Shown: positions 10,871 to 21,757 of the stretch, in pieces
Numbering within the stretch: the stretch's first letter is position 1
Layout: every line of letters begins with the position of its first letter
DNA from: Eutreptiella sp. 'Long Island Sound 2002'
Taxonomy: Eukaryota; Euglenozoa; Euglenophyceae; Eutreptiales; Eutreptiaceae
DNA length: 64,000 nt
Assembly: GCA_964036045.1 (NCBI GenBank)
Contig: OZ038379.1
Coordinates: 85,427,178-85,491,177, forward strand
Direction: 5' to 3'
Position numbers and translations under genes: made by a program
Notes under the pieces: model-generated
What the model saw: the letters and a program-made list of their open reading frames with translations, nothing else
The model's database searches: none
What the model was told of the DNA's origin: nothing

Positions 10871-11029
10871 ATGGCCGCCAGAGGGGAAGGGGCCCGCGCC
10901 CACCCCCCACCGGCCACCGCCCCGGCGTGCGCCTGCCGGCCAAGACCGGGGCTCGCGGTCCTGTCCCTTGCCCGACCCCCCGCCCCGGGTTGCACGAACC
11001 GGCCGCAGCCGAGCCACCTAGCATGCAAG

Positions 11030-11900
11030 GTGTCCTCCCTCCCGCTCCGGCGTGCGCGCGCCAGCCACAACCGGGGCGTGAGGCCTGCCCGGTGACTAAC
11101 ACCCCGCTCCGTGAGCGCTCTGTAGCATCGGCGGGGGCGTCCCCGCCGACAGACAGCCCCCCCCTCGCCCCGGAGTTTGCGAACGAGCCACAGCCAGGGC
11201 GCCTGTCGCTCAAGTGTCCTCCCCCCTCCCCGGCGTGCGCGCATCAGCCACGACCGGGACGTCCGCCCCGCCCTGGCTAGCGCTGTGTGGCGACAGCCGG
11301 GACGTCTCCACCGACCTCCTCCCCCCGGGCCCGGAGTGAGCGAGCCGGCCGCGCCCGGGGCGCCGTGCCAGTCTAGTGTCCTCCCACCTCCCCGGCGTGC
11401 GCGCACCAGCCACGACCGGGACGTCCGCCCCGCCCTGGCTAGCGCTGTGTGGCGTCAGCCGGGACGTCTCCACCGACCCCCTCCCCCCGGGCCCGGAGTG
11501 AGCGAGCCGGCCGCGCCCGGGGCGCCGTGCCAGTCTAGTGTCCTCCCTCGCGCCCCGGCGTGCGCGCACCAGCCACGACCGGGGCGTGTAGCCTGCCGGG
11601 GGGCACCCCCCCCCCCCGCCCCGGCAAGCGCGACATGGTATCGGCCGGGGCGGTACGCCGTCAGGTAACTCCTCACCCGCTCCGGCGTGCGCGCACAAGC
11701 CACGGCCGGGACACGCCACCAGCCCCGTGACTTCCACTTGGCCACGGCGAGCGCCGTGTGACATCGGCCTGGGCGACTCCACCACCAGGTAGCTCCTCCC
11801 CCGCCCCGGTGTGCGCGGACCGGCCACAGCCGGGGCGCCTCGCCCGTCTAGTGTCCTCCCCTCCGCCCCGGCGTGCGCGCACCAGCCGCGACCCTGGAGT
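11030..11900 (+). repeat. GC-rich tandem repeats upstream of LINE ORF1
   Basis: Repeats share CGGCGTGCGCGCACCAGCC. A unit of about 170 bp is duplicated at roughly 11213-11379 and 11380-11559, and shorter related units continue to 11900. Reading frames through this region have no homopolymer-free coding logic and were not called as genes. Confidence 0.75.
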
Positions 11901-12006
11901 GCAGCAGTCATCCGTCTTGCGCTGTCCAGCGGGGAGAGACCGTTTTCTCGGGAGCGTCAGGGTGCAGGGCGCGGCGCCCGACTGGGGTCTCTGCGTCGCT
12001 GGCACC

Positions 12007-12691
12007 ATGGCAGATCTCCACTCCCTTTCCCTCGCTGAGCAGCGAGCAGCTCCTCAAGGCCCACCCGCAGCAAGTGGGCCGCGTGGACCGCGTGGCCCTC
12101 GTGAAGGGAGCTCTCCTGGCCACGATTCAGCACTGGCCCACGGCAACCGAGGTCGTGGGGGTGTTCCTCACGTACGCGCTCGCCCGCATGCTGGCTATGC
12201 AGCTCTCCATCCTCACTGGCAAGGTGACCAGGGCCGAGCAGGCGGTGCTGGCGTCGCGGTGGCCCGAGGTCCTGTGGATGTCGGTGCCGAACGTGGTGGA
12301 CTGGTACCGCCAGGATATCCTCCCCAGGGTGGGCGGCCACGAGCTCCAAATCGCCGGGTGGGTCTTGGGCCACATCCGGTGGGGCACCTCGCAGCACCGG
12401 TGCAGGGACAAACTGAACCGCGACCCGTTCAACCTCCGGCGCCTCCTCAACCAGACTGTCAGCCCCGCGGGCTCCCCGATACCCCTGCACTGGTTGTGGC
12501 TCTCGGGCGCCCTAACGGCCGCGTGTGCCGCCAGGAGCTCCCAAGAACCGGTCTAGGCAGCGGTTCCTGACGCCAACGGTTACCCCGTCGACTGCCCCGT
12601 GGCCCCGCCACACCTGACGGGCCTGATCTCCGGCTCCCTGTGTTTGATGAAGGCTAGCCCGGCGCTCCCTAAGCCACCCCAGCCGGCCGCG
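12007..12691 (+). pseudogene. LINE ORF1-like protein, first part
   Basis: The coding frame is the one ending at 12556, reading HPQQVGRVDRVALVKGALL and later VVDWYRQDILPRVGGHE. The ATG at 12007 (MADLHSLSLAEQ) joins it after a one-base shift. An in-frame TAG at 12554-12556 is followed by 45 more sensible residues (VPDANGYPVDCPVAPPHL) up to 12691, where element 1 is inserted. The frame resumes at 18122. The ORF1 label rests on position after the tandem 5' repeats and on the zinc-binding C-terminal part at 22933-24389. No known ORF1 family was recognised, so this remains an inference. Confidence 0.5.
12685..12691. repeat. Target-site duplication of element 1 (left)
   Basis: GGCCGCG here recurs at 18122-18128 just outside the other terminus. 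The LINE frame continues across the pair when one copy is counted. Confidence 0.7.
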
Positions 12692-12918
12692 CCCCCCCCC
12701 CTTGGTACACGCTAGAATACCCTATCTCGTTCTAGCCTAAAACCGGCTAGAGCGGCTAGAACGAAAAAAAGAGGGGGATACCCCCCCCCCCCCCGCATGG
12801 GGGGGGGGGGATGAGGTGTCTAACCTGGACCCCCCTATCCATACTCGGGGGCCCATACTTTTTTTTTCACAATTTCACTGTTTTCACCTGATTTTGGAGG
12901 CCAAAAATTTTTCGTTCT

Positions 12919-12995
12919 AGCGGCGTTCTAGCGACGCTCTAGCCAGCGTTCTAGAACGCCGCTAGACCGGTTCGCTAGAACGCCGCTAGAACGAT
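12919..12995. repeat. CGTTCTAG/CTAGAACG palindromic cluster near the left end of element 1
   Basis: Forward CGTTCTAGC units are followed by complementary GCTAGAACG units, so the block can fold on itself. Similar clusters lie at 12731-12760 and 18031-18095. A role as transposase-binding sites is plausible by analogy with subterminal repeats of other elements. Confidence 0.75.
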
Positions 12996-13346
12996 ATATA
13001 TGAATGCTCCGCCACTCCTCAAAGAGAAGCTGCCCCGGCTACCATGGCCAGCCGTGGCCAATCACAGAGTCCCGATGCTGGACCCGACTCACGGAGCGCC
13101 GGGTTTTCCCCCCCCCACCCCCCGGTTAGCCCGGTTAGCCCCCCACCACACCCCATAGGTCACTTGGAAGGTCACTTGGCGGGCCGGCGCCGGGTCACTT
13201 GGTGGTGGGTTAGCCCGATTAGCCCGGTTAGCCCGATTAGCCCCCCTGCCCCCCCCAGGCCCCCATTCGCGAGTCGCGACACGCAGGTTACCCCTCCTGC
13301 GTGGTGGGGGGTTGCCGGGGCTCATCCTTGCTCCCGGCACCCCCCT

Positions 13347-13987
13347 TCACAGCCCCACACCCCGTGTCCCCTTCCTTCTCACCCCCCTTGTCACCCCCCG
13401 CCTCACCCCCCTTGTCACCCCCCTCCCCCTTGTCACCACCCTCGTCCCCCTCGTCATCCCCGTCATCCCCACGTCCCCGTCGTCCCCGGCCTCCAAGGCC
13501 TCCCGGATGTGGGCCTCCGCCTCCTCCCGGGTGAGGAAGAGGAGGTCCCCCGCCACCGGGAAGGTGCCCCCCTCTTTCTCCCGCTTCCTCTTCTTCCCCT
13601 TCTTCCCCTTCTTCCCCCCCTCCCCCTCCCCATTGGACCCCTGCGACACCACCCACCACTCCCCCGGGTCCAACTCCTCATCGCAATCCCCCAACACCGT
13701 CACTTGGCTGACGGTCCCCCCAGTGCCCCCCTCCGCCCAAGGGACATACCGGGTGTCACCCACACCCGGCACATTCCCATAGGGGTCCCGGCCCCTTTCT
13801 TGCATAGGGGGGGGCCAGGGTTTGGGGGGGGGGTGGCTTTGCCCTTGCCCTTGGCCTGCGGCTTGGCCTTGGGCTTGGGGGGGGCGCCTCTTCTTCGTCG
13901 CTACTCTCGAAGTGGCGCGGTTTTTTCTTGGGGGCCTTGGGGGGGGTTTGGGGGCCTTAGGGGGGGGTGTCTTCCCCCCGATGCTGG

Positions 13988-14029
<42 letters not shown>

Positions 14030-15943
14030 CATCCCCCCCCCCGGTCCTGCAACCTGGCCCAACCCTTGCGCTGCGGGTCCATGCCCCCCGCACTCCTGCC
14101 CGATTCCCACCTACCCAAACCCTCCAGCACCGAGAGGGCCAAATTGGGGTTCGTCCCCAACATCCGGCTCAACTCGGTGACCCCCACGAGGCGCGTCCGC
14201 CCTCCACCATCGCGCCACTCCACGCGCACCCCGCAGGGGTCGCCTCCACACGTTTGCACGCTGACAACCTCAAGAGACAAACAAAATGCAGGAGCGTTCT
14301 AGCGGCTATCTAGGCAACTGTTCTAGCGGCGTTCTAGCGACGTTCTAGCGGCGGCGGCACGGCGCTGGCTAGATTAGCGCTAGAACGGTTCGCTAGATCA
14401 CCGCTAGAACGCAATCGACATACCGTGCCTTGGCGGTCCAGGGCGGGGGAGATGGCCCCCAGTGCCTTGGCGAAGGCGTCCGCGGGGTTGGGGGGTTCGG
14501 CTGCGGGGGGCCGCCAGCGGGGTCTGCGGCGGGCTTGGGCTTGGGCTTGGGCCGGGTGGCGATGCCGTGCACCACCCCGGCATACACCCCCCGGTTCGCC
14601 GCGTCGGGGTTGAAACCCCCAAAGTCCAGCAGCGCCGACCAGGTTGGCGTACACACCGAGGCCTTCCCCACCCACTCAACCCCCCCCAAGCCCAGCCCCT
14701 GCCAGCAGTGGGCGACGAATCGCCAGTGGGTGCCCCCCCCCCTTTTTCCGCTCGGGGGTGAAGATGTTGGTTTGCGCCAACTCAAACATCTTCACCCCCC
14801 TTTCGGGGGGGGGGGGGGCACCTCCCCCCGGCGCTGATTCCCCTGCCCCGGCAACTCACGTTGCCACCCCCACGACCCCTCGACCACCCCCAGGCGCAGG
14901 GGCTTGTCCAGGTGGACAACCCCCCCCCCATCCACCCATACCCAACGGCCCGCCCCCAACAGCCAGTGGTGCACCCGCACCAACAAAAACCGGAGAGTCC
15001 ATACCGGACTCTCCGGGGCGACGAGGAGGGAGGTGTCCAGGTTTTGGGGGGTGGGAGCCAGCCAGGCTTGCCGGGTCCCATGGCAGGTCCTGGAGGGCCC
15101 CCGCAGCCCTCGACCCCATCAACCCCCTGAGCCAGTCTCTCGTCCCCCCCCCCCCCCTGCCGGCCCCGCCTCCACCACCTTGGTCTCCTCCTCCTCATCC
15201 TTCACGCTCGCCTCCTCTTCCATCTCGCCATGCACGTCCACTTCCACCACCTCGTCAACCTCCTCGTCCTTAACCCTCGCCACCACCGCCGCCAACTGCC
15301 TCTCACTCTGCCTCACCGCCCGATCGAACCCCTCGATCGCCGCCTGCTTCTCGGCCACCTTCGCCTTCGCTTTGCGAAGGTTGGCCTCCGCCCACTCCAC
15401 CCTTTCCACCTCCGCTCCCTCCTCCACGAGGCTGCGTAATTTTGCCTCCCAGGCCGAGACTTTCGTCTCGGCCCTTGTCTTGGCCGCCCTGGAGGCGGCG
15501 CGGGAATCCAAGAACCCTTTGAGCTCTTCCCGCGCCTCCTCCAACTCTGCCGGTTCCTCCAACGCCGCCGCCCCCTTCCGAGCTACCAATGGGGGAGGGG
15601 GTGGCGACTGTGGATGATGGGCTTGGGCTTGGGGCTTGGGCTTGGGCTTGGGCTTGGCGAGGGGGGCTTTGGGGTGCGGGGCCTGCTCGGCCTTCGGCTT
15701 CTCCGCCGCACGCCTGTCGGCCTCCAGGATTTGCGCAATCAGCGCCTGGGTCGCTGCGTTCTGTAGCACACGAGCGTTCTAGTGGCGTTCTAGGCAACTG
15801 TTCTAGCGGCGTTCTAGCGACAGTCTAGCGGCCGATCGTGCTGCCTAGATCAAGACTAGAACGATTCCCTAGATCACCGCTAGAACGCACACCACGAAAT
15901 ATACCTGCCTCACCAGCTCGTCCAACTGCTCCTGCGTAGCCAT
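13347..15943 (-). CDS. Element 1 gene A: multi-exon coiled-coil and low-complexity protein
   Basis: Exon 1 (15943-15905) encodes MATQEQLDELVRQ. A GT-AG intron (15904-15761) joins it in phase 0 to NAATQALIAQILEADRRAA. Exon 2 (15760-14424) continues with Lys-Pro repeats, a long Glu/Lys/Ala-rich coiled coil (about 15580-15180) and, after G-run frameshifts, protein-like blocks such as LRFLLVRVHHWLLGAGRW and GFNPDAANRGVYAG. Exon 2 ends ISPALDRQGT. A second GT-AG intron (14423-14269) leads in phase 0 to VVSVQTCGGDPCGV, a poly-Ser run from CTG/CAG repeats, a Lys-rich stretch and a C-terminal part whose end is unclear (13347 is where one frame closes). No family was recognised. It could be a partner of gene B or even its 3' exons, since gene B ends just upstream. 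Confidence 0.5.
14269..14423 (-). repeat. Introner-like intron 2 of gene A
   Basis: The 155-nt intron starts GTATGT and ends TTGAG. Its middle is a block of about 115 bp with inverted ends GCGTTCTAGCGG and CCGCTAGAACGC. The block is closely similar to the one in intron 1, sharing for example CTAGAACAGTTGCCTAGA, while the flanking exons are unrelated. Confidence 0.75.
15761..15904 (-). repeat. Introner-like intron 1 of gene A
   Basis: The 144-nt intron starts GTATAT and ends CTACAG. It carries the same palindromic block as intron 2 with inverted ends GCGTTCTAG and CTAGAACGC. Removing it joins two exons in frame. Confidence 0.78.
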
Positions 15944-15954
15944 CTTGGATTGAA

Positions 15955-17897
15955 ATATTCTGGTTCAGGGAAACCTGCATGTGACCTTGGCCCCTCCTTA
16001 CCTCCATGGCATCCCTGCCCGAGCATGGCACTTGCGACCGCGGGCCCCCATGCACAACCCACGACACGTCAAAGTACGCAAACAACCATGTCATACACTG
16101 CGCTTGCACATTGGCCTCCCTGTGGATGGCCGACAATTGACGACCCGACACCTCGTCCACCCCCTCCATCCGACAGCCCCCCCCCTCCCCCGGTTGCTGT
16201 GCTTGTTGTGACCATGTTTCAGAAAGCGGTTAATGCTTTCCGAGATGTCACTGGAGAACATAGCCAGGCCAAACAGCTTAATGTTCTACAACATGGTATC
16301 TACATCCTGCTCAAGGCTTAGTAGATACCATGATGCTATTCCAGCAGTGCAGTGTCGCCGGAAATCGCGCGCAACAGCAGCACAATTCAAATGGTTAGGG
16401 CCCTGAAATGTACAATAGAGGGCCTGCAGCAGGTCCCACATGTTCGCGATGGCCTTGTACTTGGCCGTGCTTGGCCTAATGCCGAGGCACTTAGCAATAT
16501 CCGGCCATGCGTCAAAAAAATTGGCCCTCTCCTCCCCATCCGGGGATGCTGACCCATAAACGCTCCAACCTACACGCCTCTCTGACAGGAGAACTTGCAG
16601 ATCACGACGGAGCGCAAGGGTGACCAACCTAGCCTCCCGATCGACAAACTCCCCCAACAAGCGGCCCATGGCCATTGTCAAGTGCAAAATGCACAAGACG
16701 ACCCAGGCACGTGGCAATTTCAAAATGGGCTGCGTACTGCAGCCGGCGACTTGCAAGGATGGCGTCCCAAGGAGGAAGGCCGTGTAGTTGGCATCATCAC
16801 CCTCCATGGTCCAGGGGTTAGCACTACCCTCCCAAGTCTTCATTGGGGCATTCCATATGCCCTCATTGAACATGGAGCCCACTTGGGGGCATGTGGACAC
16901 CCCGATCACCCGTCGCGTCCACGGTTGCTCCCCCCCGAGGATCACCTTTGCCTCCTCCTTGGAGGCCCCCCATTGGACCAGCCCCGTGTCGATGATATCA
17001 CCTAAGCACGAGACATGGGGGATGGTTAATTTCGTTCTAGTCTAGTCCAATCTAGCGTCTAGCGAGCGGTGTTTGAGGCCGACTAGATCAAAACTAGAAC
17101 GAGAGAAAGGCACTAGGTGAGAGGAGTACCTCCCAATTGCTCTTCCACAACGTCCCAAGGGTCGCCATGGCCTTGTCATCGCAATCGGCCATGCTCAACA
17201 CCCAAAGGCCCGCTAGGGAGCGGGCCAAGCGCTCGAAGTTGGCCAAGGAGATGGTGAGTTGGGTCCAATTGCCCCCGGCCACGGGGTAGGCATCTCCCCG
17301 GACGATGAACGGCAATGGGAAGGTGCGGTTGATTGACCGCACCAAGCCCGGCCGGAAGAGGATGTATGTGACCCATGAGGCGAAGGGCCATGAGATCCCG
17401 GTGGCCTTGGGCAACACCGTGGCAACGGGGTTATCCAATTGCACCTAGGCGACCAACTCCTTCCAACGGGCTTGGAAAGCCCGCTCGGTACAAATTGGAC
17501 GGGAGTAGGGGCCACTAGGGACGGTGCGGTGATACTCCACCTTACGGAGCGTGTAGAGCTCCGAGAGGGTCCTCCACGAGGACTTGTGGGCCCTCATGTT
17601 GAGCACTAGTTCACACATGGCGGTGGGGGGAAGTAGGGAGGCGGTGTATGCCTCAACAGCGGCCTTGCACGCCTCACCCGTGGTATGGTTAGAAGTGGCG
17701 GACTTCACATGTTGGACGGCGTTGTTGAATTGCCGCCGTGCTGGGGGGCATGATAGCGCCCACGTGGCCAAGTAATGGCCCACCCGCTCATCCTTGAGGT
17801 TTGAGGCCCCACTCAACTCCCGTAGTGCCTTGGACAAGAGGGAAGTATCCTTCCCGGGTGAGGAGGGAGCAAGGGGGGTAGTGGCGGGTCGTTTCAT
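15955..17897 (-). CDS. Element 1 gene B: transposase-like protein with one intron and in-frame TAGs
   Basis: The first exon (17897-17114) starts MKRPATTPLAPSS and reads through a TAG at 17445-17447 into VQLDNPVATVLPKATG. A 112-nt GT-AG intron (17113-17002), filled with the CTAGAACG motif, joins it in phase 1 to DIIDTGLVQWGASKEEA. Exon 2 contains WVVLCILHLTMAMGRLL and FFDAWPDIAKCLGIRP. A second in-frame TAG (16286-16288) is followed by NIKLFGLAMFSSDISESINR and a SNRGRGG end. This FS-x-E-x-x-N-x-x-K, Ser/Gly-rich pattern also occurs in the pseudogene at 38822-40650 and is typical of the C-terminus of RNase H-like transposases. A G-run shift then leads to a further frame to about 15955, just before gene A. 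The catalytic acids could not be assigned. Confidence 0.5.
17002..17113 (-). repeat. Introner-like intron of gene B
   Basis: The intron begins GTGCCT and ends GCTTAG. Inside it carries CGTTCTAGTTTTGATCTAG and the complementary CTAGACTAGAACG, a shorter version of the palindromic block in gene A introns. Confidence 0.7.
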
Positions 17898-18030
17898 TGC
17901 AAAGAATTGTGCAATATCTAAGCGGGAAAGAAGGAAGCATGGAACAATGCACTACGGACAATAGGAACCAAGCATGTACGCACGCACGCACGGAACAATG
18001 AAGAAATTGGGATATGTTGGTAGACAACAT

Positions 18031-18095
18031 ATCGTTCTAGTATTGATCTAATCTAGGCTAGAACGTTCTAGCTAGAGCATTCTAGGCTAGAACGA
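18031..18095. repeat. CGTTCTAG/CTAGAACG cluster near the right end of element 1
   Basis: Several CGTTCTAG and CTAGAACG units alternate directly inside the right terminal inverted repeat, matching the composition of the left-end clusters. Confidence 0.75.
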
Positions 18096-18121
18096 GATTG
18101 GATTCTCTAGCGTGTACCAAG

Positions 18122-19430
18122 GGCCGCGGCGCAAGCAGGCACCGCGCCACCCGAGCCACCCAGAGCGGCCGCCGAACCGCCTCAAGCGCCCCTCGACGTC
18201 CAGACAGCCGCACCAGCCCCGGGCTCCCTGTCGGCGGCCGCGCCGCCTCGGGTCCCGGGCCCGCCGCTGGGCCCCTCGGCGGGGGGGGGCCTGTTTGCCC
18301 CCGTCCGCGATGCAACGGCTATCGCAACCTGTATCTGCCAGCCCGACCCGCCCTCCGCGGGGGGGGGCCTCAGCCCGGGCCACGCACCGCACCTCCCCCA
18401 TCTGCCGCTCCACTGCCCCCAGGCGCCGCCCATCGGGGCGGCGCCAGCGCCGCCGGCTCCAAGCCGCCCACCGCCCCTGTCGCACTACTCCCCAGCGGCG
18501 CACCAGCCGGCCCCCCTTTATTACCCCCACCCCCAACCGGCCCACCATGTGCACGCCCGGTCCCCCTACGAGGGCCACGCACTGGTCCACCCTACCACGC
18601 AACGGGCGGCCGAAGCGTCCAGGCTGATAGGTCCCTCCCGCCTGTCCACCGCGAAGGACGGCCTGTACCTCCGCATGGCGGCCTTCTCCTCCGCCCTCGG
18701 CATCCTGTCCGCCCTCCGCGCCGCCCAAACGGGCGACCAGGTTGCGAACGTCCTCAACGCCAATGCAGCTCGCTGGGGGGCGGAGGGCCAAGCAGCTGCC
18801 GCGGCGCTAGCCGATTCGGTCCTGTACCTAGAGGCCGGTGACTTTCTCTTCCAACGAGACCCGCCAGCGGTGCGCTGAGCGGCTATGGCAATCCGTGGCG
18901 GCCCTCCCCGACACTACGCCCTTCGCAGCGGTCGCAACAGCCATCGCGTGCTCGGCCGATGTCCCGCCCGACATCCGCGCGGCCCTCCTGCAAACCGCCG
19001 ACCAGGGCACTTTCTGGGCGGCCTGGTGTGGGCCGTAGCGACCGCCGCCCGCCCGGAGGAATTGCAGCTGATCCAGGCGGCGGTCAAAGACCAAGGGGGC
19101 ATATCATCACTGCCTGCTTGGGCCCGAGCGGCCACCCAGCACCTGCCGGGTGCAGCGACGCCCCCCTCGTCAGTCCCCCGCCCGGCTTGGGCTCTAGAGG
19201 CCTGAGCGCGGGTACCGGGGCCGGCCGCCGCGGCGGTAGCTCCCCAACTAGCAGCCCCGCCTACGCTCCAGTACCCGCCTAGCCACACGCCTCACCTTGC
19301 GTCGTTCCCGATGCCCTGGCCGACGGGCCCGGCCCCGGCCCCATGGGCCCCGCCGGCTACCCCAGCCCACATCCCCCCCTCCCGGCCCCGTGGACGCACC
19401 AGCCTCAGGCCCCGGTCGCAACGCCTTCCT
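18122..19430 (+). pseudogene. LINE ORF1-like protein, middle part
   Basis: The frame enters from the left flank of element 1 as PQPAA then AQAGTAPPEPP. A Pro/Ala/His-rich stretch of about 170 residues follows, then a compact helical-looking region (LYLRMAAFSSALGILSALRA, VLNANAARWGAEGQAA) to a TGA near 18876. One-base shifts then restore protein-like sequence: SVAALPDTTPFAAVATAIA and RPEELQLIQAAVKDQGG. It ends in Pro-rich sequence at 19430, where element 2 is inserted. The several shifts mean this copy is dead. Confidence 0.5.
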
Positions 19431-19636
19431 CTTAGGCGTCACAAGTTGCCCACCCTCTAGGACCCCGTATACGCGGGATGTGTTAATATTCTACATTTCT
19501 ACTTTGAGTATGCTATTTGACATATGTGACCAAAGTTGTTGGCAGAGCTGTGTGACACCCGTTGAAATGCGTGTTGATGTGTTAGCCTTGTGTATCCACT
19601 TCTTCTACTGTGTTGTATTTGACGTTTTTTTGAAGC

Positions 19637-19940
19637 TGGCCGAAAATGAGGCCAGCTTTTGGGTAACATTGCAAACAACTATGTGTATATGCAGCTTTTG
19701 ACCCTTCTGGCCGAAATTTCGGCCAGCTTTTTGGTTTCCTAGTGAATAGGCATAGTTATTTTCATTTTTCTTAGGGCTGGCCGAAATTTCGGCTAGCTTT
19801 TTGGTCTGTTCACTATTCAAGCACTTCTATTCCGGTTTTTGGTCGGTGTGGCCGAAATTTCGGCCAGCTTTTCCTATTTTTGAACATTTAAGCTATTATT
19901 TCCCCTTCGAACACACCTGGCCGAAATTTTGGCCAGCTTG
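19637..19940. repeat. Left subterminal TGGCCGAAATTTCGGCCA palindromes, five copies
   Basis: Perfect or near-perfect copies of this 18-bp palindrome lie near 19638, 19709, 19778, 19849 and 19919, spaced about 70 bp, nearly all followed by CTTTT or CTT. Regular spacing and position fit transposase-binding sites. Confidence 0.88.
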
Positions 19941-20005
19941 CAATTGTCATTGTTCATGAGCATTACACCTTACACTCCTACATATTTTTTTTTGTATCAA
20001 CATTA

Positions 20006-21757
20006 ATGTCTTCTGCTATTTCCGTCTATGTTGTACATGCTACACTTACTGGTGCTTTTGCTACTACAGCCAAAGGGCTGTTGCGAAATGCATTACGTGG
20101 TCGGACTCTGCAGAAGCTTTTGCAATTATGCCTCATGTTGCGGAGGAATCGCAGGAGCCAGCACTCCATGACCCAGTTGAAGGCTACCGCCACTGAGAAG
20201 AAGCCCCCACGATGGTGCATGACATTTTTGTCACAATTGCATGCCCTATACAACCTGCTGCGTCCTATGGCCCTCCCATACTCTAACTGTGGGTCTAGTT
20301 ACAACTGGGGTATTATTTCCTGCCGCCAACGCCGTAAGGTAGGAGTCCTTGGTCAGTGTAACACCAAACAGGAGTCCATTAACCATCGTGCTGGACTAGC
20401 AGCACACAACTTGTGGAACACCATGCACCGTAGGCAAGTTTGTATATGGTTTGATAACTTGAGGCGTTACAGGTCGGGAGCTGATCCCCATTCACCCGAC
20501 TTAACCCTAAACTGTACAACTGTTGCTGTTTTGCACACTACTGCCCTACCTGCAGACCGGGGTCTGCCGGAGCTGGCCGAAATTGAGGCCAGTGTACCAA
20601 AGGTTGCAGATGACATCTATCGCTCATATAGAGCATTGTTTGATCGTATTGATGTTGCCAACCAAGGTATTCAGAGAGTTTGGGTTCGTGCTCCTTTAGA
20701 TATTGCCGGAAAAAATGTTCGTTCCCTCAACCGGAGACCCTTTTTCCTGTCTGAGCTCCGCTCCGACACACACAAAGAGCTTTTGCAACTCGTGGTTGAT
20801 TTGTCATGTGTGGAACACCGCACCAGACACTGTGTTCCGCTGCTTGTGGACATGAAAATACACTTTGCCCTACTTAAGCTGTGTTATGGTGCCGCTTATG
20901 TTCCGTGGAATGTACCACAACTACTGTTGGGTTTTCCTTTGGTGTACGGAGTATGGCATAGCTATAAGTACTGTGTTGAATTGATCTACAGGGCGTTCCT
21001 GCCGTTCATTAAGTTTTTGGAGCAGGGGAATAGCCTTCAGGTTGGGTCTATCCTCCCTCGCAAGGTCAAGGTCATCCATATGGAGAAGACGTTGCTTGGA
21101 CTCATGCTAGCCACATCGTCCAATAGAGGCAAACTAGATGAGCGCGTAACTACCCTGCTCAGTAGCCAGCGGGACTTGACACCCATTCGGCGCAAGGGTT
21201 TGCGTATGTTATTCGCCCTTAAGGCTTTGCCGTACACATATTGTCCAGCTGCTTTCAGCATTGGGACTTTGGTTTTTGAGTGCAACTGGGCTGGCCGGGG
21301 GGCAGGTTCCAGGATTGTTGCTATGCAGGCACTTGAGATGTCCCTACTGCTTATGTTGAACATCCCAAAGCCATGTATCAGTGTGATGTTGCAATTTACA
21401 ACCAAGACCCCTTTGTATGCTTCCACTTCCCATGTGGTTTCCGTTTGTTCTGCCACCGCCTTTGATAACGGGATGCCCCGTTACGTGGCTTTTACTGAAG
21501 GACCCATGTCGTCTGTGATGCCTATTGAGATATTCTCGTTTCTTTTGAGCCTGGTTCCGGTCCCAGAACAGGCAGGCAATTGGTTTCTGCTGGGGACTCT
21601 TTCTTTGTATTTTGCAAGCATGACGTCTACCAGGTTTTCCAAGGACTGTAATGTTGTGTGTGCCCTTTTGGGTGAGGATACTGTTGTGCCTGATGAGTTT
21701 GTTCAGTCCATCAGAGCGGCTATCACCAACGCCGACAGGTGCCCCCCCAAGTCATGA
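20006..21757 (+). CDS. Element 2 putative transposase, 583 residues
   Basis: The frame is uninterrupted and GC-poorer than the surrounding LINE. Features seen are a basic N-terminus, CIWFDNLRRYRSG (an Asp-Asn pair like the first acidic block of large RNase H-like transposases), LLVDMKIHFALLKLCYG (a second Asp), then VYGVWHSYKYCVELIYRAF with a WH, and a C-terminal hydrophobic half. This order resembles transposases of the DUF6589/KDZ type, but assignment by eye is weak. It is the only gene of transposase size between the terminal repeats. One copy of the element's palindrome is embedded in the coding sequence near 20574, where it encodes LAEIEAS. The TGA stop lies in a hairpin (21741-21783). 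Confidence 0.65.
   Translation: MSSAISVYVVHATLTGAFATTAKGLLRNALRGRTLQKLLQLCLMLRRNRRSQHSMTQLKATATEKKPPRWCMTFLSQLHALYNLLRPMALPYSNCGSSYNWGIISCRQRRKVGVLGQCNTKQESINHRAGLAAHNLWNTMHRRQVCIWFDNLRRYRSGADPHSPDLTLNCTTVAVLHTTALPADRGLPELAEIEASVPKVADDIYRSYRALFDRIDVANQGIQRVWVRAPLDIAGKNVRSLNRRPFFLSELRSDTHKELLQLVVDLSCVEHRTRHCVPLLVDMKIHFALLKLCYGAAYVPWNVPQLLLGFPLVYGVWHSYKYCVELIYRAFLPFIKFLEQGNSLQVGSILPRKVKVIHMEKTLLGLMLATSSNRGKLDERVTTLLSSQRDLTPIRRKGLRMLFALKALPYTYCPAAFSIGTLVFECNWAGRGAGSRIVAMQALEMSLLLMLNIPKPCISVMLQFTTKTPLYASTSHVVSVCSATAFDNGMPRYVAFTEGPMSSVMPIEIFSFLLSLVPVPEQAGNWFLLGTLSLYFASMTSTRFSKDCNVVCALLGEDTVVPDEFVQSIRAAITNADRCPPKS

Larger units (their letters stand above)
12692..18121 (-). mobile_element. Element 1: 5.4-kb DNA transposon nested in LINE ORF1
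   Basis: The termini are inverted: CTTGGTACACGCTAGA at 12701-12716 and its complement at 18106-18121. A second inverted match, TCTCGTTCTAGCC, lies 10-13 bp further in on each side. A run of C (12692-12700) separates the left duplication from the inverted repeat. GGCCGCG is duplicated at the flanks. Both ends carry clusters of CGTTCTAG or its complement CTAGAACG (12731-12760, 12919-12995, 18031-18095). The element holds two minus-strand genes whose introns carry the same motif. The transposon superfamily was not settled; gene B has a transposase-like C-terminus. Confidence 0.8.

Noticed and set aside
11210-11911. 233-codon minus-strand frame
   Set aside because: Lies entirely in GC-rich tandem repeats; repeat-derived.
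13044-14180. Plus-strand 378-codon frame
   Set aside because: It is Pro-rich antisense of gene A, whose minus-strand frame is supported by splice junctions.
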